From NCBI GenBank assembly GCA_949987705.1, contig OX465282.1:127120310-127184309 (forward strand): a DNA stretch of 64,000 nucleotides, written 5' to 3'. Position numbers and translations under genes: made by a program. The notes beneath the pieces were generated by a model. It saw only the letters and a list, made by a program, of their open reading frames with translations. It was not told where the DNA came from and made no database searches. Shown here piece by piece: positions 22,446-34,271 of the stretch. The DNA is from Thereva unica (Eukaryota > Arthropoda > Insecta > Diptera > Therevidae). Each line of letters begins with the position of its first letter. The stretch's first letter is position 1.

Positions 22446-22628
22446 TTTCTTGGTAAGGAGTTCAAGAAAACAAAACTCGGGTGTGATCCGTGGGGCTCCC
22501 TAATTCCCCTCCGAACTTTCTTGACTTGCCTTCTGGTGGGTCCAGAAACTTAGGGCAAAACGGCGAGTGTGTGGGTTTGCTTGTTCGCCCGATTCTTATG
22601 GGGTTACTGCTTCAGTGGGTTATTAAAT

Positions 22629-22690
22629 CAGTGTTTCCCAAACTTTAGAAATCTACGTTCCCCTACTATAATTTTTGAAACCCTAAGTAC
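22629..22690. mobile_element. possible hAT-like terminus
   Basis: CAGTGTTTCCCAAACTTTAG resembles one class of hAT terminal repeat (CAGTG.TTC.CAA..TTT). No partner end or 8-bp duplication was located, so this is only a suggestion. Confidence 0.2.
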
Positions 22691-23001
22691 CCCTCATCAA
22701 AAAATGCATGTACATATTTTAATAATTGAAATACACCAGCTAAGGCGAGGTGTACTGACCGCATTGTAATTAATTTTGTAAAATTCCGGGTTGACTTTAT
22801 GAGATATTGAATTTTGGTCACCAACTTTTATTATTGTTCTTAGAACTAAGGTACAATTTGTAAAAAGGGGGAAACCCTTTAACGACAAAAGTTTAACCTC
22901 ACCAGTTTTAAAACAATTCTCTTGACACTAAGAGTGAGTGGTTGTTAGTGAAGGGGTAAATTTAACTTTTTTAGTATTTTTTTCTTAAAATCGGTAAAAA
23001 T

Positions 23002-23370
23002 ATGGGCAGTGGAAAGCGCTTATCACGTGAAGAGATCGAGCGAAATAAAACTTTGTAAGTAGAAGGGTACTTTAACAGACAAATCGCAGTAGTACCCCAA
23101 GAGTCATCAATAAATTGCTTAAGGATATCGAAAACTACGGAAGGAAGCCGATGCCAGGGAGACCAACAGAGAGAGAAAGGAGTAGAATCCTGGGAACAGC
23201 CTCAAATTCAGCCATAACGGCAGGAGAGTGAAACTGAAGTCAGAGTAAACGCAACTTTGCCTACTGCGCAGAGGATTTTAAAGCGCTCACCAGTTCTACA
23301 AGTCGGCGACCTCAAGAAAAAGCTGCAATTATTAGACACAAGGAAAAACGTCTGAAATTCGGCCTATGGG
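23002..23370 (+). pseudogene. Tc1-like transposase N-terminal remnant
   Basis: The start MGSGKRLSREEIERNKTL matches the N-terminus of Tc1-family transposases. After a stop and a frame change, VINKLLKDIENYGRKPMPGR and SRILGTASNSAITA follow. These are the second helix-turn-helix and the GRPR-like linker that bind the terminal repeats. A third frame gives QRILKRSPVLQ and RHKEKRLKF, the region before the catalytic core. The DDE domain is not found. With several frame breaks it is inactive. Confidence 0.75.
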
Positions 23371-23767
23371 CAGAACGGCGGCTGTATGGATATCCTTCTT
23401 GGTTTCTGCGTTCCTGGCCGCCATCATGCCTTTGGTCTGTTGGCAAGGACTTTGTGAAAGCGGGGCTCGGGTGTGCGGCCATCCTTATCATCTTTGGCTT
23501 ACCAACTTGCATTGCAACTCATGACTCTGTTTTCTGGTTGTACAGTTTTGCCGATCGCCGATCGTTGTACTGAGAGTAGTAACTGGTAAAAGACCCTTGC
23601 TCCAATGAGTAGATCTATGCGACAGGGCTCATGGAAGCTCTATAGTACAGCTTAAGATTAGCTGGTATTTTCCACATCTTCCTTCCTTCACCAAAAGCAA
23701 TAAAAATGTTGAGGTTTCTTTCTGAGGTAGTATAGTCAAAAAGGTAAAGAGTCAAGGAGGGTTTATA
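23371..23767 (-). other. weak coding-like stretch, not classified
   Basis: One minus-strand frame from about 23780 to 23320 has only two or three stops in about 150 codons. It includes LFDYTTSERNLNIFIAFGEG and RKMWKIPANLKLYY. No family is recognised and it may be chance. Confidence 0.2.
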
Positions 23768-23920
23768 CAGGGGCGGCGCTTTCATAGGTGCGAAAAGTGC
23801 ACTTGCACCGGGCGCAATTTGTCGGGGGAGCAATTTCAGAAATTAAGATTTGAAAAAAATTAAAACTTTGAAAAAAAAAAAATTGAAAATCATTTTCACG
23901 GGTGCAAGAAATTAAACAAA
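23768..23920 (+). mobile_element. hAT element left end, second copy
   Basis: CAGGGGCGGCGCTTTCATAG and the next 130 bp match 18418-18560 closely, with a small extra GTCGGGGGAGCAATTT. The match stops after GAAATTAAACAAA. No right end is seen, so the copy is truncated. Confidence 0.7.
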
Positions 23921-26395
23921 TTTGCCCAATTTCTGTCCCTGTACTTTCACTTTTCACATCCTTAGCCATAAATATGTCTGGTCCAATGATAAAGCAACAA
24001 CCAATAGAAAGTTGTGTTTTTAGCATGCCCGCGAATATCGTTCAAATTATTCAAGCTGAAGGTAGAGTTCCAGTAAAATATTATTTTAAGAAAAAATTTA
24101 TATTTTGTTAAAAATATCTCTCGAATCATATGAGATTAAGTTATCTAATATCTACGTATCAATCAATTCAATGTTCATGCATTACGTAATATTACGTAAC
24201 ATATACTACAACTGTACATGACATAACACGCAATACCAAAATAACTAAAATTGTAGTCTCTATATTTGGTAATGTTTCCTAGAAATCCTGTCACAAATCA
24301 TAAACCTCACCATATTTTGTAAATTCTATGAATTCGTGCGTAACATATCAAAGCATAGGTGTCAAATTCAGAATCATCACAAAATTAATTATGCTCTTGC
24401 AGCATGATTGCACACCTTCAACCGGGCTCAAATTGAACTCAACAATGCCATTCATAAATTCGGCAATTTTCTACAATTGAGCCAATGAATAAATTTACTG
24501 ATTTAACCACGTCGAATATGGCAGACTTAACTACACCCCAGTCTGGCTGGGGTGTTGGATGGCGAGCAAAATTTCTACCCCGAGCTGTGGCTGGCGTGTT
24601 GTAACAAACAAAAAAACATGATCATACCACGGCCGACATTGCCGACAAAAGGGCCCACCCCGGCTCGATATACCCACCCGAACCCCATTAGGGCCCGTTC
24701 AATATTTTATGGAATCCTGTAATGCCTCAATGCACAAAATAAATTAAGTATGCGGTCTGGAGCGGTGCCACGGCCATTGTACAACTATGCCAGCACCACT
24801 GTGGAACATGCATCAGGACTCTCGGGTGAAATATCAAATTTGCGATTTATTGCGGAAAATGTTGAAGCTCGCTTCAAGCGGCACGCAACATGATTTCGCC
24901 GCACGAAGGGCTGCAGTTCTGTCTCCCTCTCTCTATCCTGTAGGACGTAGGACGTCCTCGGATGTAGTTTCGCTATCGAAGCTGATGGAGTGAACGGGTG
25001 AATGGCAACTATCTTCAGCCCTACCTGATATTGTTTTGCACGGCAGCTAGGTGGAGAATGCAGACAGCAATTTCGCAAGGACCACATCAAAGCTGCTTTT
25101 GTCGAGCTGGGGTGGATCGGTCGATTCATGAAACCTTTATCCAGCTCAAATAGCGCCGATTCAGGGCAGCACAATAGCGCCTTAATTATAGACCGAAAAT
25201 GCACCTCGACAGAACCACCGGTAGACGGATGCATTGCGACTGAACTAGGGGTGAGGACTGTGCCTCGGTGTGCACAGCGAATCACCCCCAATCATCCAGA
25301 CAAAGTATTGAAAGGGGCAATATAAGGGCACAACCTTACGATGGTGATTGTTCTGTTCTGTTCGGTTCTATGCTGTTCTGTAAGTGCTTCAATTGCTTAT
25401 GCCAATTTAGTGGTTGAATGTGTATATATGTGTATGTGTACATCGGTGCCAGGCATCCCGATTGCTCTCCAAGGACGGTAAGGATGCTTCCAATTGTGCT
25501 GAAATTGCCATCGTTTTCGTTTAATGCTCCAAGTTTTCTGTATTATAATCGAACATTTGCATGCAGATAGGACTATGAAGGATGTGTAATCACCCTACAT
25601 CCACTCGAGCATTCTACACGGATATAAGTAGCTGTTCAATAGAGTTTGTAATCGATTTCGGGTAAAGTTTTCTTCCATTTTTACAGTTATTGCGATTTTT
25701 TTCCTGATAACACAGGACCCTCAACCTGATTTGCATGTTTTCCTTTTATTTTGCCTTGATTTCTGATCTAAATGTTTTCTCTTCTCTCGCCCCAAACCAT
25801 TCTTCTTGCGAAAGCAAAGAAATTTCATCCAATTTCGGAGGAAGTAATTTTACACTTGTCCCTTGTGGTAATAATTATTTTTTGTCTTTATATCTACAAT
25901 TTTTTTTTTACAAGGCAATGTTAAATGTTTCCCACTTAGGAAGGTTCCTTTAATACTTGAGGGCTTATAGGGTGACATCTACAGTTTCTATGTAAACCGA
26001 GAGCGTACCATTGTGTTTACCTCTCCACTAGTGCATCTTATATTAGCACAGATTTGTTCAACATGTTCCGCAGTCGTTCAACTTCACTTCTTGTATAAGG
26101 GTTCAAATTATTGTCCTATATAATCACCATCACCAAGACGCTTATAATTGTGTCCCCGGCCCAGCTGGTTGTAACTGCCTCGGTATACCTTTGCCCATAG
26201 GATATTAGCCAGTTATATTAGAAAAAGCCTATCAATCTTAGAACACTCAAAACGCTTACAGCGCTCGCTTTCCATTACAAATCCTCTATATTTTTTTAAC
26301 ATTGGATATCCGCAGGAAAGATCACTTCTTTTAATGCTCCTATGGAAGCATTTTTGAAGTAATAAAAAAATATTTTTAACAAAGAATTCATGACC
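23921..26395. other. no gene seen
   Basis: AT-rich to about 24.5 kb, then more mixed DNA. A 168-codon open frame at 24785-25291 (-) and its shadow on the other strand have no recognised domain and look like chance in GC-richer DNA. A TA simple repeat lies at about 26402-26422. Confidence 0.4.
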
Positions 26396-26639
26396 TTCAT
26401 ATATTCATATATATATATATACACGAGTTAACCTTCTAGCTCAGAAGGTGCACTTCTCAGCAGGGCTGAGAAACAATTTACCACTGCCGTCGTGGCTCAG
26501 CTGAGACATGCAAACATAAAATATTAAAAACATAAAAGATCAAAAACATCAAACAGAGAAGCATGCAAAACTAAAAAGGGGAGTGAGGCACGCACAGAGT
26601 CACGCCACATTGAGAAGGGTCCTTTTAAGGACAACTTCA

Positions 26640-28195
26640 CTAGTTAGCAAGCTAAACACACTCCTATTGTTGTTAGTATTTATAAGCATGCATAATTGGT
26701 GTTAGAGGAATTAATGTGCGAGAGAGGTTCACCTCTCAGGTTGTAGTTATTCACTCTAAATGTCGCGCGGCTTCTTAAGAAACCAGAGTCCACCTTGTCA
26801 TTCATCAGTCGATGAACGAATATAACGTCAGCGACCTCACGGCGCTTATGGAGAGAGCTTAAGTTGAGCAATTTAAGTCTGTTCTCATAAGGCGGAAGAG
26901 CAAGTGGGTCATCCCACGGGAGGTGGCTGAGTGCAAACCGGACGAACTTCCTTTGAACCGATTCGATTCTACTAACATGGGAGGAGTAGTAAGGAGACCA
27001 TATCTGGGAAGCGTAGTCAAGCAAAGGCCTAACCAAAGATACGTACAGGTGTTTAGTGACGGGGGGGTTGTTGAACTCTTTGGACCATCTTTTTATGAAT
27101 ACCAGGACTGAATTGCCCTTGGAGGAGATATAATTGATGTGGGTGGAGAAATCCAACTTACTTTCTAACCTAACCCCAAGATCGATTACAGATTCAGTTC
27201 GGGAGACCTTGTTGTCAAGGAAAGTATAGTCATAAGTTATAACACCACGTTTCCTACAAAAAGTCATGATCTCGCATTTACTAATATTAAGCACAAGGTT
27301 GTTGTTGGAACACCAAGAATAGAAGGTGTTTAGATCTGTTGCAGAAGTTTGCAATCCTCTATACTCCTTATGTGGCGATACAGTTTGATGTCATCAGCGT
27401 AAATAAGGATTTTACAGTGCCTTAGCTGGGTAACAATATCGTCAATTGATAAAATAAAAAGGAGAGGGCCAAGATGACTACCTTGCGGGACTCCAGAGGA
27501 CGCTTCGATGTTCTTAGATTTAACTCCGCGGAATAGAACCTGGTAGGTTCTATCGGCTAAGTGCGACTGGAACCATACCACAAGGGCATGCGAAAAGCCT
27601 AATCTTTAGTTTAAGAACTATAATAGAGTGGGAGAGCTTGTCGAAAGCCTTACTAAAGTCTGTGTAGACACAGTCAGTTTGGCAGCCAGTGACAAAGCCT
27701 CTAACTGTGTGTGAAGAGAACTCCAGTAAATTAGTAGTAGTGGAACGGGCTGCAAGAAAACCATGTTGGTTTGTTGAGATAAGCCTCTTGCAGATAGGGG
27801 CGATAGCAGAATAAATAATAGATTCGAAGAGTTTTGGTATAGACGATAACTTCGCAATTGGCCTATAATTAGATATTTCGTTTTTACAGCCTTTTTTATG
27901 GACAGGTATTATAAAAGAGTTCTTCCATAAGGTTGGGAAGCGTCCTTTATTTAGGGATTTTTGAAATAAACATAGAAGATGAGACAGTAGGGCCCCTGCA
28001 CAGGATTTCAGAACAGCAGGAGGAACTCCATCAGGGCCGAACGAGAAGCGGAAGTTCATTTATATGTTTCGATATATCTTCCCTGGTTATAGACAGGGAT
28101 AAGCTTTGAGCCGTTTGAATTGCATTGATATGTCGAAAATTGTCTTCATCTGGTTGGAAGACGGGGGACGAGAAAGATTTAAGGAAGAATGATGG
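26640..28195 (-). pseudogene. LINE reverse transcriptase (jockey/I-type), frameshifted
   Basis: Minus-strand reading covers most of an RT domain. It starts with a linker (FQPDEDNFRHINAIQTAQ) and the motif FGPDGVPPAVLKSC near 28030. Then come NYRPIAKLSSIPKLFE, DFSKAFDKLSH (RT motif A), SSGVPQGSHLGPLLF (motif B), YADDIKLYRH (catalytic motif C) and the thumb DLGVRLESKLDFSTHI. It ends with WSPYYSSHVSRIESVQRKFV and a tail to about 26680. Three frame changes, near 28045, 27595 and 27350, split it. The catalytic Asp pair is intact. No endonuclease or ORF1 is attached, so it is 5'-truncated. Confidence 0.85.
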
Positions 28196-28260
28196 ATAAG
28201 TGAATAAGCTTCGACGTCCAAAAGCCTTTATTTTTGTTCGCCTTTTGCAATTGCCACAAG

Positions 28261-28380
28261 TGTCGGTTTACAAAGCGCTTCCCCAACTAAGTACTAGTCA
28301 CGTCCAATGCTGCTTGACCTCCGCAGTCGATCGAAAACCGATTTATTGAACATGATAATGGCAACCTTTACCGTCACCAA
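28261..28380 (-). repeat. 5S rRNA-like module, copy 3
   Basis: On the minus strand GTGACGGTAAAGGTTGCCAT, TCGGTTTTCGATCGACTGC, GGTCAAGCAGCATTGGACGT and GACTAGTACTTAGTTGGGG follow 5S rRNA order. Upstream, GGGAACAAAATTGGAG and GGCAATTATCTTGGT match the blocks upstream of copies 1 and 2. It lies between two minus-strand LINEs, directly 5' of the RT-bearing one. Confidence 0.7.
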
Positions 28381-28534
28381 GATAATTGCCTGTTCTGCTC
28401 CAATTTTGTTCCCATAGGAGCATAGTAGAAGCGTTCCGAATTTTTCTCGCTGGTTGGTTAAAGACTTAGGGCATTTTACGGACACCAATAATCTTCACTA
28501 AACTGTAGACACCAAAGAGAGCAAACCTTATTGA

Positions 28535-30240
28535 TCTCTTTCTTACCTCTTCTTTTCTTTTCTTTTTTACGCTCCTTTAATCCCTCATGGGATATAGGGC
28601 GGAAACAGTTGCCCTCCAGCGGACTCTGTTTTGCGCGACAGCTCTCAGCTCCGACCAGGATCTCCCAGTTGTTGCGGCTTCTGTTAGTAGGGTTCTCCTT
28701 CACGTTGTTCTAGGTTTTCCTACTCGACGGGATCCTTGCGGATTCCAGTCAAGGGCCTGTTTGGCTAGGTTTTCGTTATCGCGTCGCAAGGTGTGGCCTA
28801 CCCAATTCCATTTCCTTCGCCTGATTTGGTCGTCTATCCTTTCTTGGCCGGCACGGCGCCATAGCTCTTCATTTGAAATTCTATCTTGCCAGCGGATTTT
28901 TAGGATACGACGCAGGCATCTGTTGATGAAGACTTGTAGGCGCCCTGTGATGAATTGGGTGACTTTCCATGTTTCGCAACCGTACAAAAGAACTGCCTTA
29001 ACGTTGGAGTTGAACAGCCGCAATTTGGGGTTAGTTGAGATTTCAGTTGATCTCCATATGCGGGACAGGCATGCATATGCGCCTCGTGCTTTATTTATTC
29101 TGGAACTGACGTCTTCTTCTGCCCCACCATTTTCGGTAATAATGCTACCGGTAGCAGAATTTATCTACCAGTTCCACGTCGCTCTACCACTTCTGCCTAA
29201 GACGGTATCAGCAATGCCAATGACAATATTTTTAAGGCGGGTCCAGTTCTCGTCGACGCCTGGCATCTCATCCCCAGGACTTAGGGTGAGTTCCAATGCA
29301 TGACCGTAGCTGTTTCTGGCCATTTCATTGCGTAGTGCAGCTGTGTTGATTCGAGTCTGATCAGCGGATACAAAGCTTTGAAATGCGCTCTCGGAGCACC
29401 ATACCAACAAGATAGTGATCCGAGTCGTGCCAACTTCGACTCGGTATGTTCGTACCGTCATCAGATCCGAAAGGTGGCGGCGGTCTATCAACACATGGTA
29501 TATTTGGTTGCGAGTGGCTCCATCAGGAGATACCCAGGTGGCTTTATGGATATCCTTAAGCGCAAATCTAGTACTTGCAACGACCAAGTTCTTACTTGCT
29601 GCCATCTCTATAACTCATTATCGTCATTAGTGTTTTCATGCAAGCTGTGGGTGCCGACATATTGCCTGTATACGGACTCCCGGCCTACTTTTTTCGGTCA
29701 GATCTCCCAGTATGTTTTTTACATCACATCTGATCTGTTTAACTAATTGGAAGAATTCTTCTTTATCATCATTCGGGGACTCTTCTGTAGGTGCGTGAAC
29801 ATTTATGAGGCTGATGTTATTTTTACTTCGCACACGAAGGGTGATAGCCTTTCGTTTATTGCTTTAAAACCGATAATGTTAGGCTTCAATCTTTTGCTGA
29901 CCATAAAACCTACTCCGAGCACATGGTGTTTTGTATGACAGCTGTAATATACGTCATACTCAGGTTATTGCAAAGCAAAAACACCGTTCCCTGTCCATCT
30001 TATCTCCTGGATGGCGGTAATGTCAGCTTTATAGCGAGTTATGTAAAGAGTTCGAACTTTCCATGTCCAATCCTTTTGCCTTTTTCGTTGCCGTGGTCGT
30101 CGTCGTTGATTCCAGTATCCGAGGCATGCTCCTCGTTCCGTAATAATATTTTTTCCGGGTGAGGTTATTAGCCTCACGCCAAGCTTACTTGGAAGGGACT
30201 AATGAGCCTATCTTCTCATAGAATAGTTACCAGTGGCCAC
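28535..30240 (-). pseudogene. RTE-clade LINE with the RT domain deleted
   Basis: Reading the minus strand from 30177, the apurinic endonuclease domain includes KADITAIQEIRWTGNGVF, HTKHHVLGVGFMVSKRLKPN, NNISLINVHAPTEE, GDLTEKSRPGV and KATWVSPDGATRNQIYHVLI. One frame change lies near 29845. The usual Asp of NQIDH is Tyr, and GDxN has become GDLT, so the nuclease is dead. At about 29160 it jumps straight to the far C-terminal region. This reads IITENGGAEEDVSSRINKAR, NVKAVLLYGCETWK, RRILKIRWQDRISNEELW, WVGHTLRRDNENLAKQALDW and, after a frame change near 28700, NRVRWRATVSALYPMRD-stop at 28577. The catalytic RT is missing, an internal deletion of roughly 1-1.5 kb by family norms. The 3' end is GGATTAAAGGAG plus an A/G-rich tail. 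Confidence 0.85.
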
Positions 30241-31049
30241 CGCTAGGAGGTTATGATAGTTCTTCTATCAGTCCGAAATAGTTGCGGAGTGTGCATATTA
30301 TGCTACATGTTATTCGCCCTATTCCGCTGATGACGGGTCACCAGTCTATTTTAACCGTCTTCAAAATATATATTGCTTAGTGACAACTTCCAAGCCTTAC
30401 CAGTTTCGTCGCACCTTCAATCTGTTTCTAGGGTTGTGAACAATGCACAACACCACATTCGAATCAAGTGTGCATTATCAATTAACTTTAAGGCGAAACG
30501 TCTTACTGACTAAACCGTTTGTGTTTATTTATGGGCCTTTCATAAAGTCGATATTTATCGACTGATCTACCTGCTTAAGCGCATGTAACGGATGTGATTG
30601 TGTGTACGTATAGATTTTTTTAATTTAACTTATCTCGCAACAAAACATTTGCCCCCCGAAAACAAAGCCTGACAATGCCAACATGACTGCCATCAAATCA
30701 AAAACAAAAACATTCGTTTTATTCAATTTGAAACATGGCCGTCACAGCAACAGAATCCCCCGGCTTCGTGCCATCAATCATTTGAACAAACATCGATTGC
30801 CTGCGAGGGATCAACTCCAGGAAAATAAATATTCACAACAAAAATAAAAAAAAACCGGAACGCCTACGCCAATGACAAGAGCGCTTCGGCATGGCTCCAT
30901 ATAGGGTGTATAGCCCATAGGCTTTGTCTTAGCCTCGTATGCCCTTTACCTTAGGAGAGGATGGGTACTTCACACAGAATCACCGCCAAAGCCCTGCACA
31001 ATAATTGACAAACTCAATTCGACGCCAGAAATACACTTTCGAAAGGTGA
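30241..31049. other. no gene seen; possible LINE 5' leader at its start
   Basis: The first 100-200 bp upstream of the RTE-type frame may be its 5' untranslated region. The rest has no recognised feature. Confidence 0.35.
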
Positions 31050-31820
31050 TTCTCGATTCGCATAAGAGATCGTGGCTTACGCCCACACCTGACTTTTGAG
31101 GCATTATCCAACCGTGTAAGAGGCACGCACCTATTCCGGACGGCATTACGGCGCTAGGTAACGGCGCGGATAAATTGCGGATCTAGGATAAATTAATACC
31201 GCCAGCGCTGGGCTCATTAGGATAAAATAGTCGTAGTTAAATGGTACTTAGCGTCACCTTGCGTAGCTGGAGCATACGTAAATCGCTCTTGAAGCGCGCG
31301 CTTAATCGCGAGCGCTGGCGGGTGATTTATTGCTAATTAGCACCAGATATCGCCGCGCTCCACGAGCGCCAAGCAGCCCGGGCGCGTTTTATCAGCGGCA
31401 CACTATCACCGTGCTGCCAGGGGGCCCCCGAAGGAATCGGTGTCACCTTGAAAATCATTTAATCTCCGCCTCTGGATTATTTACACTTCGATTGCTTAAA
31501 TGGTAATTAGGGAGCCCCATGACATACCAATGCGATCACTTGTGTCGTTAGCGTGGAGCCCGAGGAGCCTCCGCCGGGGCTGATAGGGATGTCGGATGTG
31601 CGCTGATGAGGACTCATGAATAATTAGTTGCTAAGTTATGCATATGTTATAATCCCTGAAATGGGGCTTAATTATGCGTGAGGGAAATAGTTTTGCGCTC
31701 TAAATGGTGGCGGAGATAACGAATTCTTATGGGACGGAAAAGATAAGAATTATCCGAGCCTTTAAGGGCTGGCGGTGGCTTCCCTTTTCGGCAAGGGTTT
31801 CGCTCGGATGGCGAGATGAA
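31050..31820. promoter_or_regulatory. candidate cis-regulatory block, GC-richer unique DNA
   Basis: The block is clearly richer in G+C than its surroundings, not repeated in the window and non-coding in all frames. It holds several homeodomain-type cores: GCTAATTAGC (31332-31341), GGTAATTAGG near 31502, GAATAATTAGTTG near 31618 and CTTAATTATGC near 31668, plus TCATTAGG near 31213. Clustered TAATTA in unique DNA within a repeat-rich desert is typical of developmental enhancers. Conservation cannot be judged here. Confidence 0.3.
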
Positions 31821-32640
31821 TTAAAATAAATGTCGTCTAGAATCAACAAAGTTAGAAGCTTAAACCCCGGCGTTCGTGATATTATTTTTAACTATGAACA
31901 AATATTATTAGAAAAGTTTGTACATCATGTCGAATGCTTTCCGTACATGGCTGCTCCTATTTTGTTGATAGAGGATTTGGATGGTGCTAGAGTGCTAATA
32001 TCCACTTGTCTTCGATTTGTTAGCTCTCAGATTAGTCGTCATGGTGCCACTGTCTGATATTTTAATATAATTTTTTACTATTTCTTGAGATAAATCTAGG
32101 AAGCCTTCTTTGTAAAATCGCTTTCTAGGAATCGAATCATAATTAAGCGTCGTCGTATGTGATTAGGTTTTGTAATCCAGTTTAATTACATTGTGGGAGT
32201 ACTGCAGATAGTGATAGTCATAAGATTTCTAAGTCTAGAAGAAGGATAGATCAAAGTGTCCCAGACAAATTCTCCAATTTTTGACAGTTGGGAGGGGGTC
32301 TGGTGTTGTTGTGATCAAATACAACGCTTTTCTTATTATACAATTCAGGCCAATATCAATTCATTTTCAGTTTCAATTCAAATCCCAACGATTTCAGTAG
32401 TTGAGATTGTGAGAACGACTAAAGTTGCAAGGTCAGAAGCAAGCACCTTGTTCAACCACGTAGCTATTAAGGAGGAGATATAGATCTATCAAATCACGCA
32501 AGCCCCCTAGAGCTATCTAAGCACTCCTTTTCTCTGCAAAATATTCAAGGCTTCTTTCGCACATCTCATCTGGCTGGTGGAATGTCAACATCACATTTAT
32601 ACCCAAGTGAAGACGTTCGGACTAAATTTTGGCTAAATCT
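31821..32640. other. no gene seen
   Basis: Short open frames on both strands lack coding character. Parts may belong to the decayed ORF1-like element that follows. Confidence 0.35.
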
Positions 32641-32649
32641 TTCTGACCG

Positions 32650-32935
32650 ATAGGCCTCTCGCTTTTTCCTTGAAGAGAATTAAGAAAATGAAGGAGCCTT
32701 CGAAAACACATCTTTGGACACTATAGGCTCTTAGAAGCCTGCGACTGGATCTACTCTGTGCTGAGAACTCGAAAACTTAGAGGGGTTTGTGGAGGGCCCT
32801 GCCGTAACAGGATCCATTGGAGGAGTTTTATCTCCACTTTTCTGGTTCTCAGAAGACGATGTTGTCAACGTGTTAGCAGGTGAAATTGAAGATACCATAC
32901 CAAGCCGCCTGCACGAAGCACTATGGTTTTGATCT
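32650..32935 (-). pseudogene. LINE ORF1-like N-terminal remnant
   Basis: A minus-strand frame without Met reads GMVSSISPANTLTTSSSENQ, then KSGDKTPPMDPVTAGPSTNP and SKFSSSQHRVDPVAGF, to a stop near 32740. It then continues as EPIVSKDVFSKAPSF. The S/T/P-rich, low-complexity character fits the disordered N-terminal region of LINE ORF1/Gag proteins. No knuckle or RT is attached. This is moderate to weak. Confidence 0.35.
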
Positions 32936-33557
32936 CCAGCTGGTGCACCAGCGTAGGTTCAGAAGAAAGACAACAGAAGACGAACACTGGCAAGACTTGC
33001 AAAAGCCACCTTCGCAGGCAGAACTGTAGGCATTTCACATCAATCCTAACACTTAGCAGTAACTCTATGATGCTAAGGCAGTACTGCTTAAAACAGAACG
33101 AGCAATAGTTGGCTTTTGCAAAGATCCCGGAAAAGCTGCTATTGCTCAGCCCTGTCCTAAAATCTACAACGATTTGGTTTATATGCATATTTCTACCCCA
33201 GCAATTTCAGTTTCACTATGAAGAGTTACCTTATCATACTAATCCATAGAGAAGTCACCCAGAACAAAAATGTGTACATGGGTCTTGTCTTCTTCTTCCC
33301 TCATCGCTGGCTCCTATTGCTCTCATAGTACTGAAATTTACTTCAGAGTGCTAAATTGGCAGTAGATGTAGATGGATTGAGTATTTTTTTTATTATTATA
33401 TGCATTCGAAGAAAAAATCAAAGTTAGTCTGTTGAAAAAATGTACTTTATATGTTTTAATTTAGGAATATTGTCGAGGATATATTGTTAGACTTTACGTT
33501 GTCCTAGGTGACTTCTCCATGTGTTATATGATTGGTTGTTACGGGCTGCCGACATAG

Positions 33558-34271
33558 TAGTCCAATCAATCTACGGAATCACCATGTTAATTTCCAGACA
33601 ATTGAAGGCAGGAAAAAAAAATATGGGCGTGTAGAACACTTAATTTGAAGAATGATAGCGTTTTTTTTACGGAACTGCATTGGCGAACTTAACCTAAAAA
33701 ATTCGCAAAAGTCAAAAAAACGGGTTTTCGCCAATAAAACAAAAAGTTGAGCTCGGATCCGAAAAAGTTAAATTAGAAAGTTATAGGTATTAAAATTATC
33801 TTTCAATTGATGTGGTACAAAATATTGGTTAGTGTCTTATACATGGAGAAAAATGCTAAAAACCGCTAAAAATCGCTTCTTTTTCATTTATTTTTTTCTT
33901 TTTATTGATGCGACCTAGAAACTTTTTATTTGGTAAAAATGTTGCTTTTGGCAATCTGAAAACTCATTATTTTTTTTGGCTCGAAATTTTGCAAAATATG
34001 GGTGAAATTTCGATTTATGTAAAAAAAAGCGTTTTCGTAAAATCCTTCGTCTACAGCTCCTCGACCTCGTACGACATTTTTTCGAAGCTCTTTTTCTTCG
34101 TTAAGAGTTGGACTATCATGCACTATAAGTTAAAATTGGAGTTTTTCAATTTTATGTACAAAAAACTCCACCGCAAAAAAGACAAGTTTTTTTGCCGCAA
34201 AAAAGACAAGTTTTCTATTTCATTATTTTTCGACTCTAACTACTATTTAATAAAAGTTTATATTCTTTTTA
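33558..34271 (+). repeat. left arm of the 33.5-36.1 kb foldback
   Basis: It pairs with 35411-36129 over its full length. Landmarks are GACAATTGAAGGCAGG, GAGCTCGGATCCGAAAAAG and a doubled CCGCAAAAAAGACAAGTTTT near its inner end. Confidence 0.85.

Noticed and set aside
24785..25291. 168-codon open frame on the minus strand
   Set aside because: The translation is low in coding character and matches no known family; overlapping open frames on the plus strand suggest simple lack of stops.
28587..29303. 238-codon plus-strand open frame, the longest in the window
   Set aside because: It is the antisense shadow of the RTE-type LINE C-terminal region, whose minus-strand translation has clear LINE motifs.
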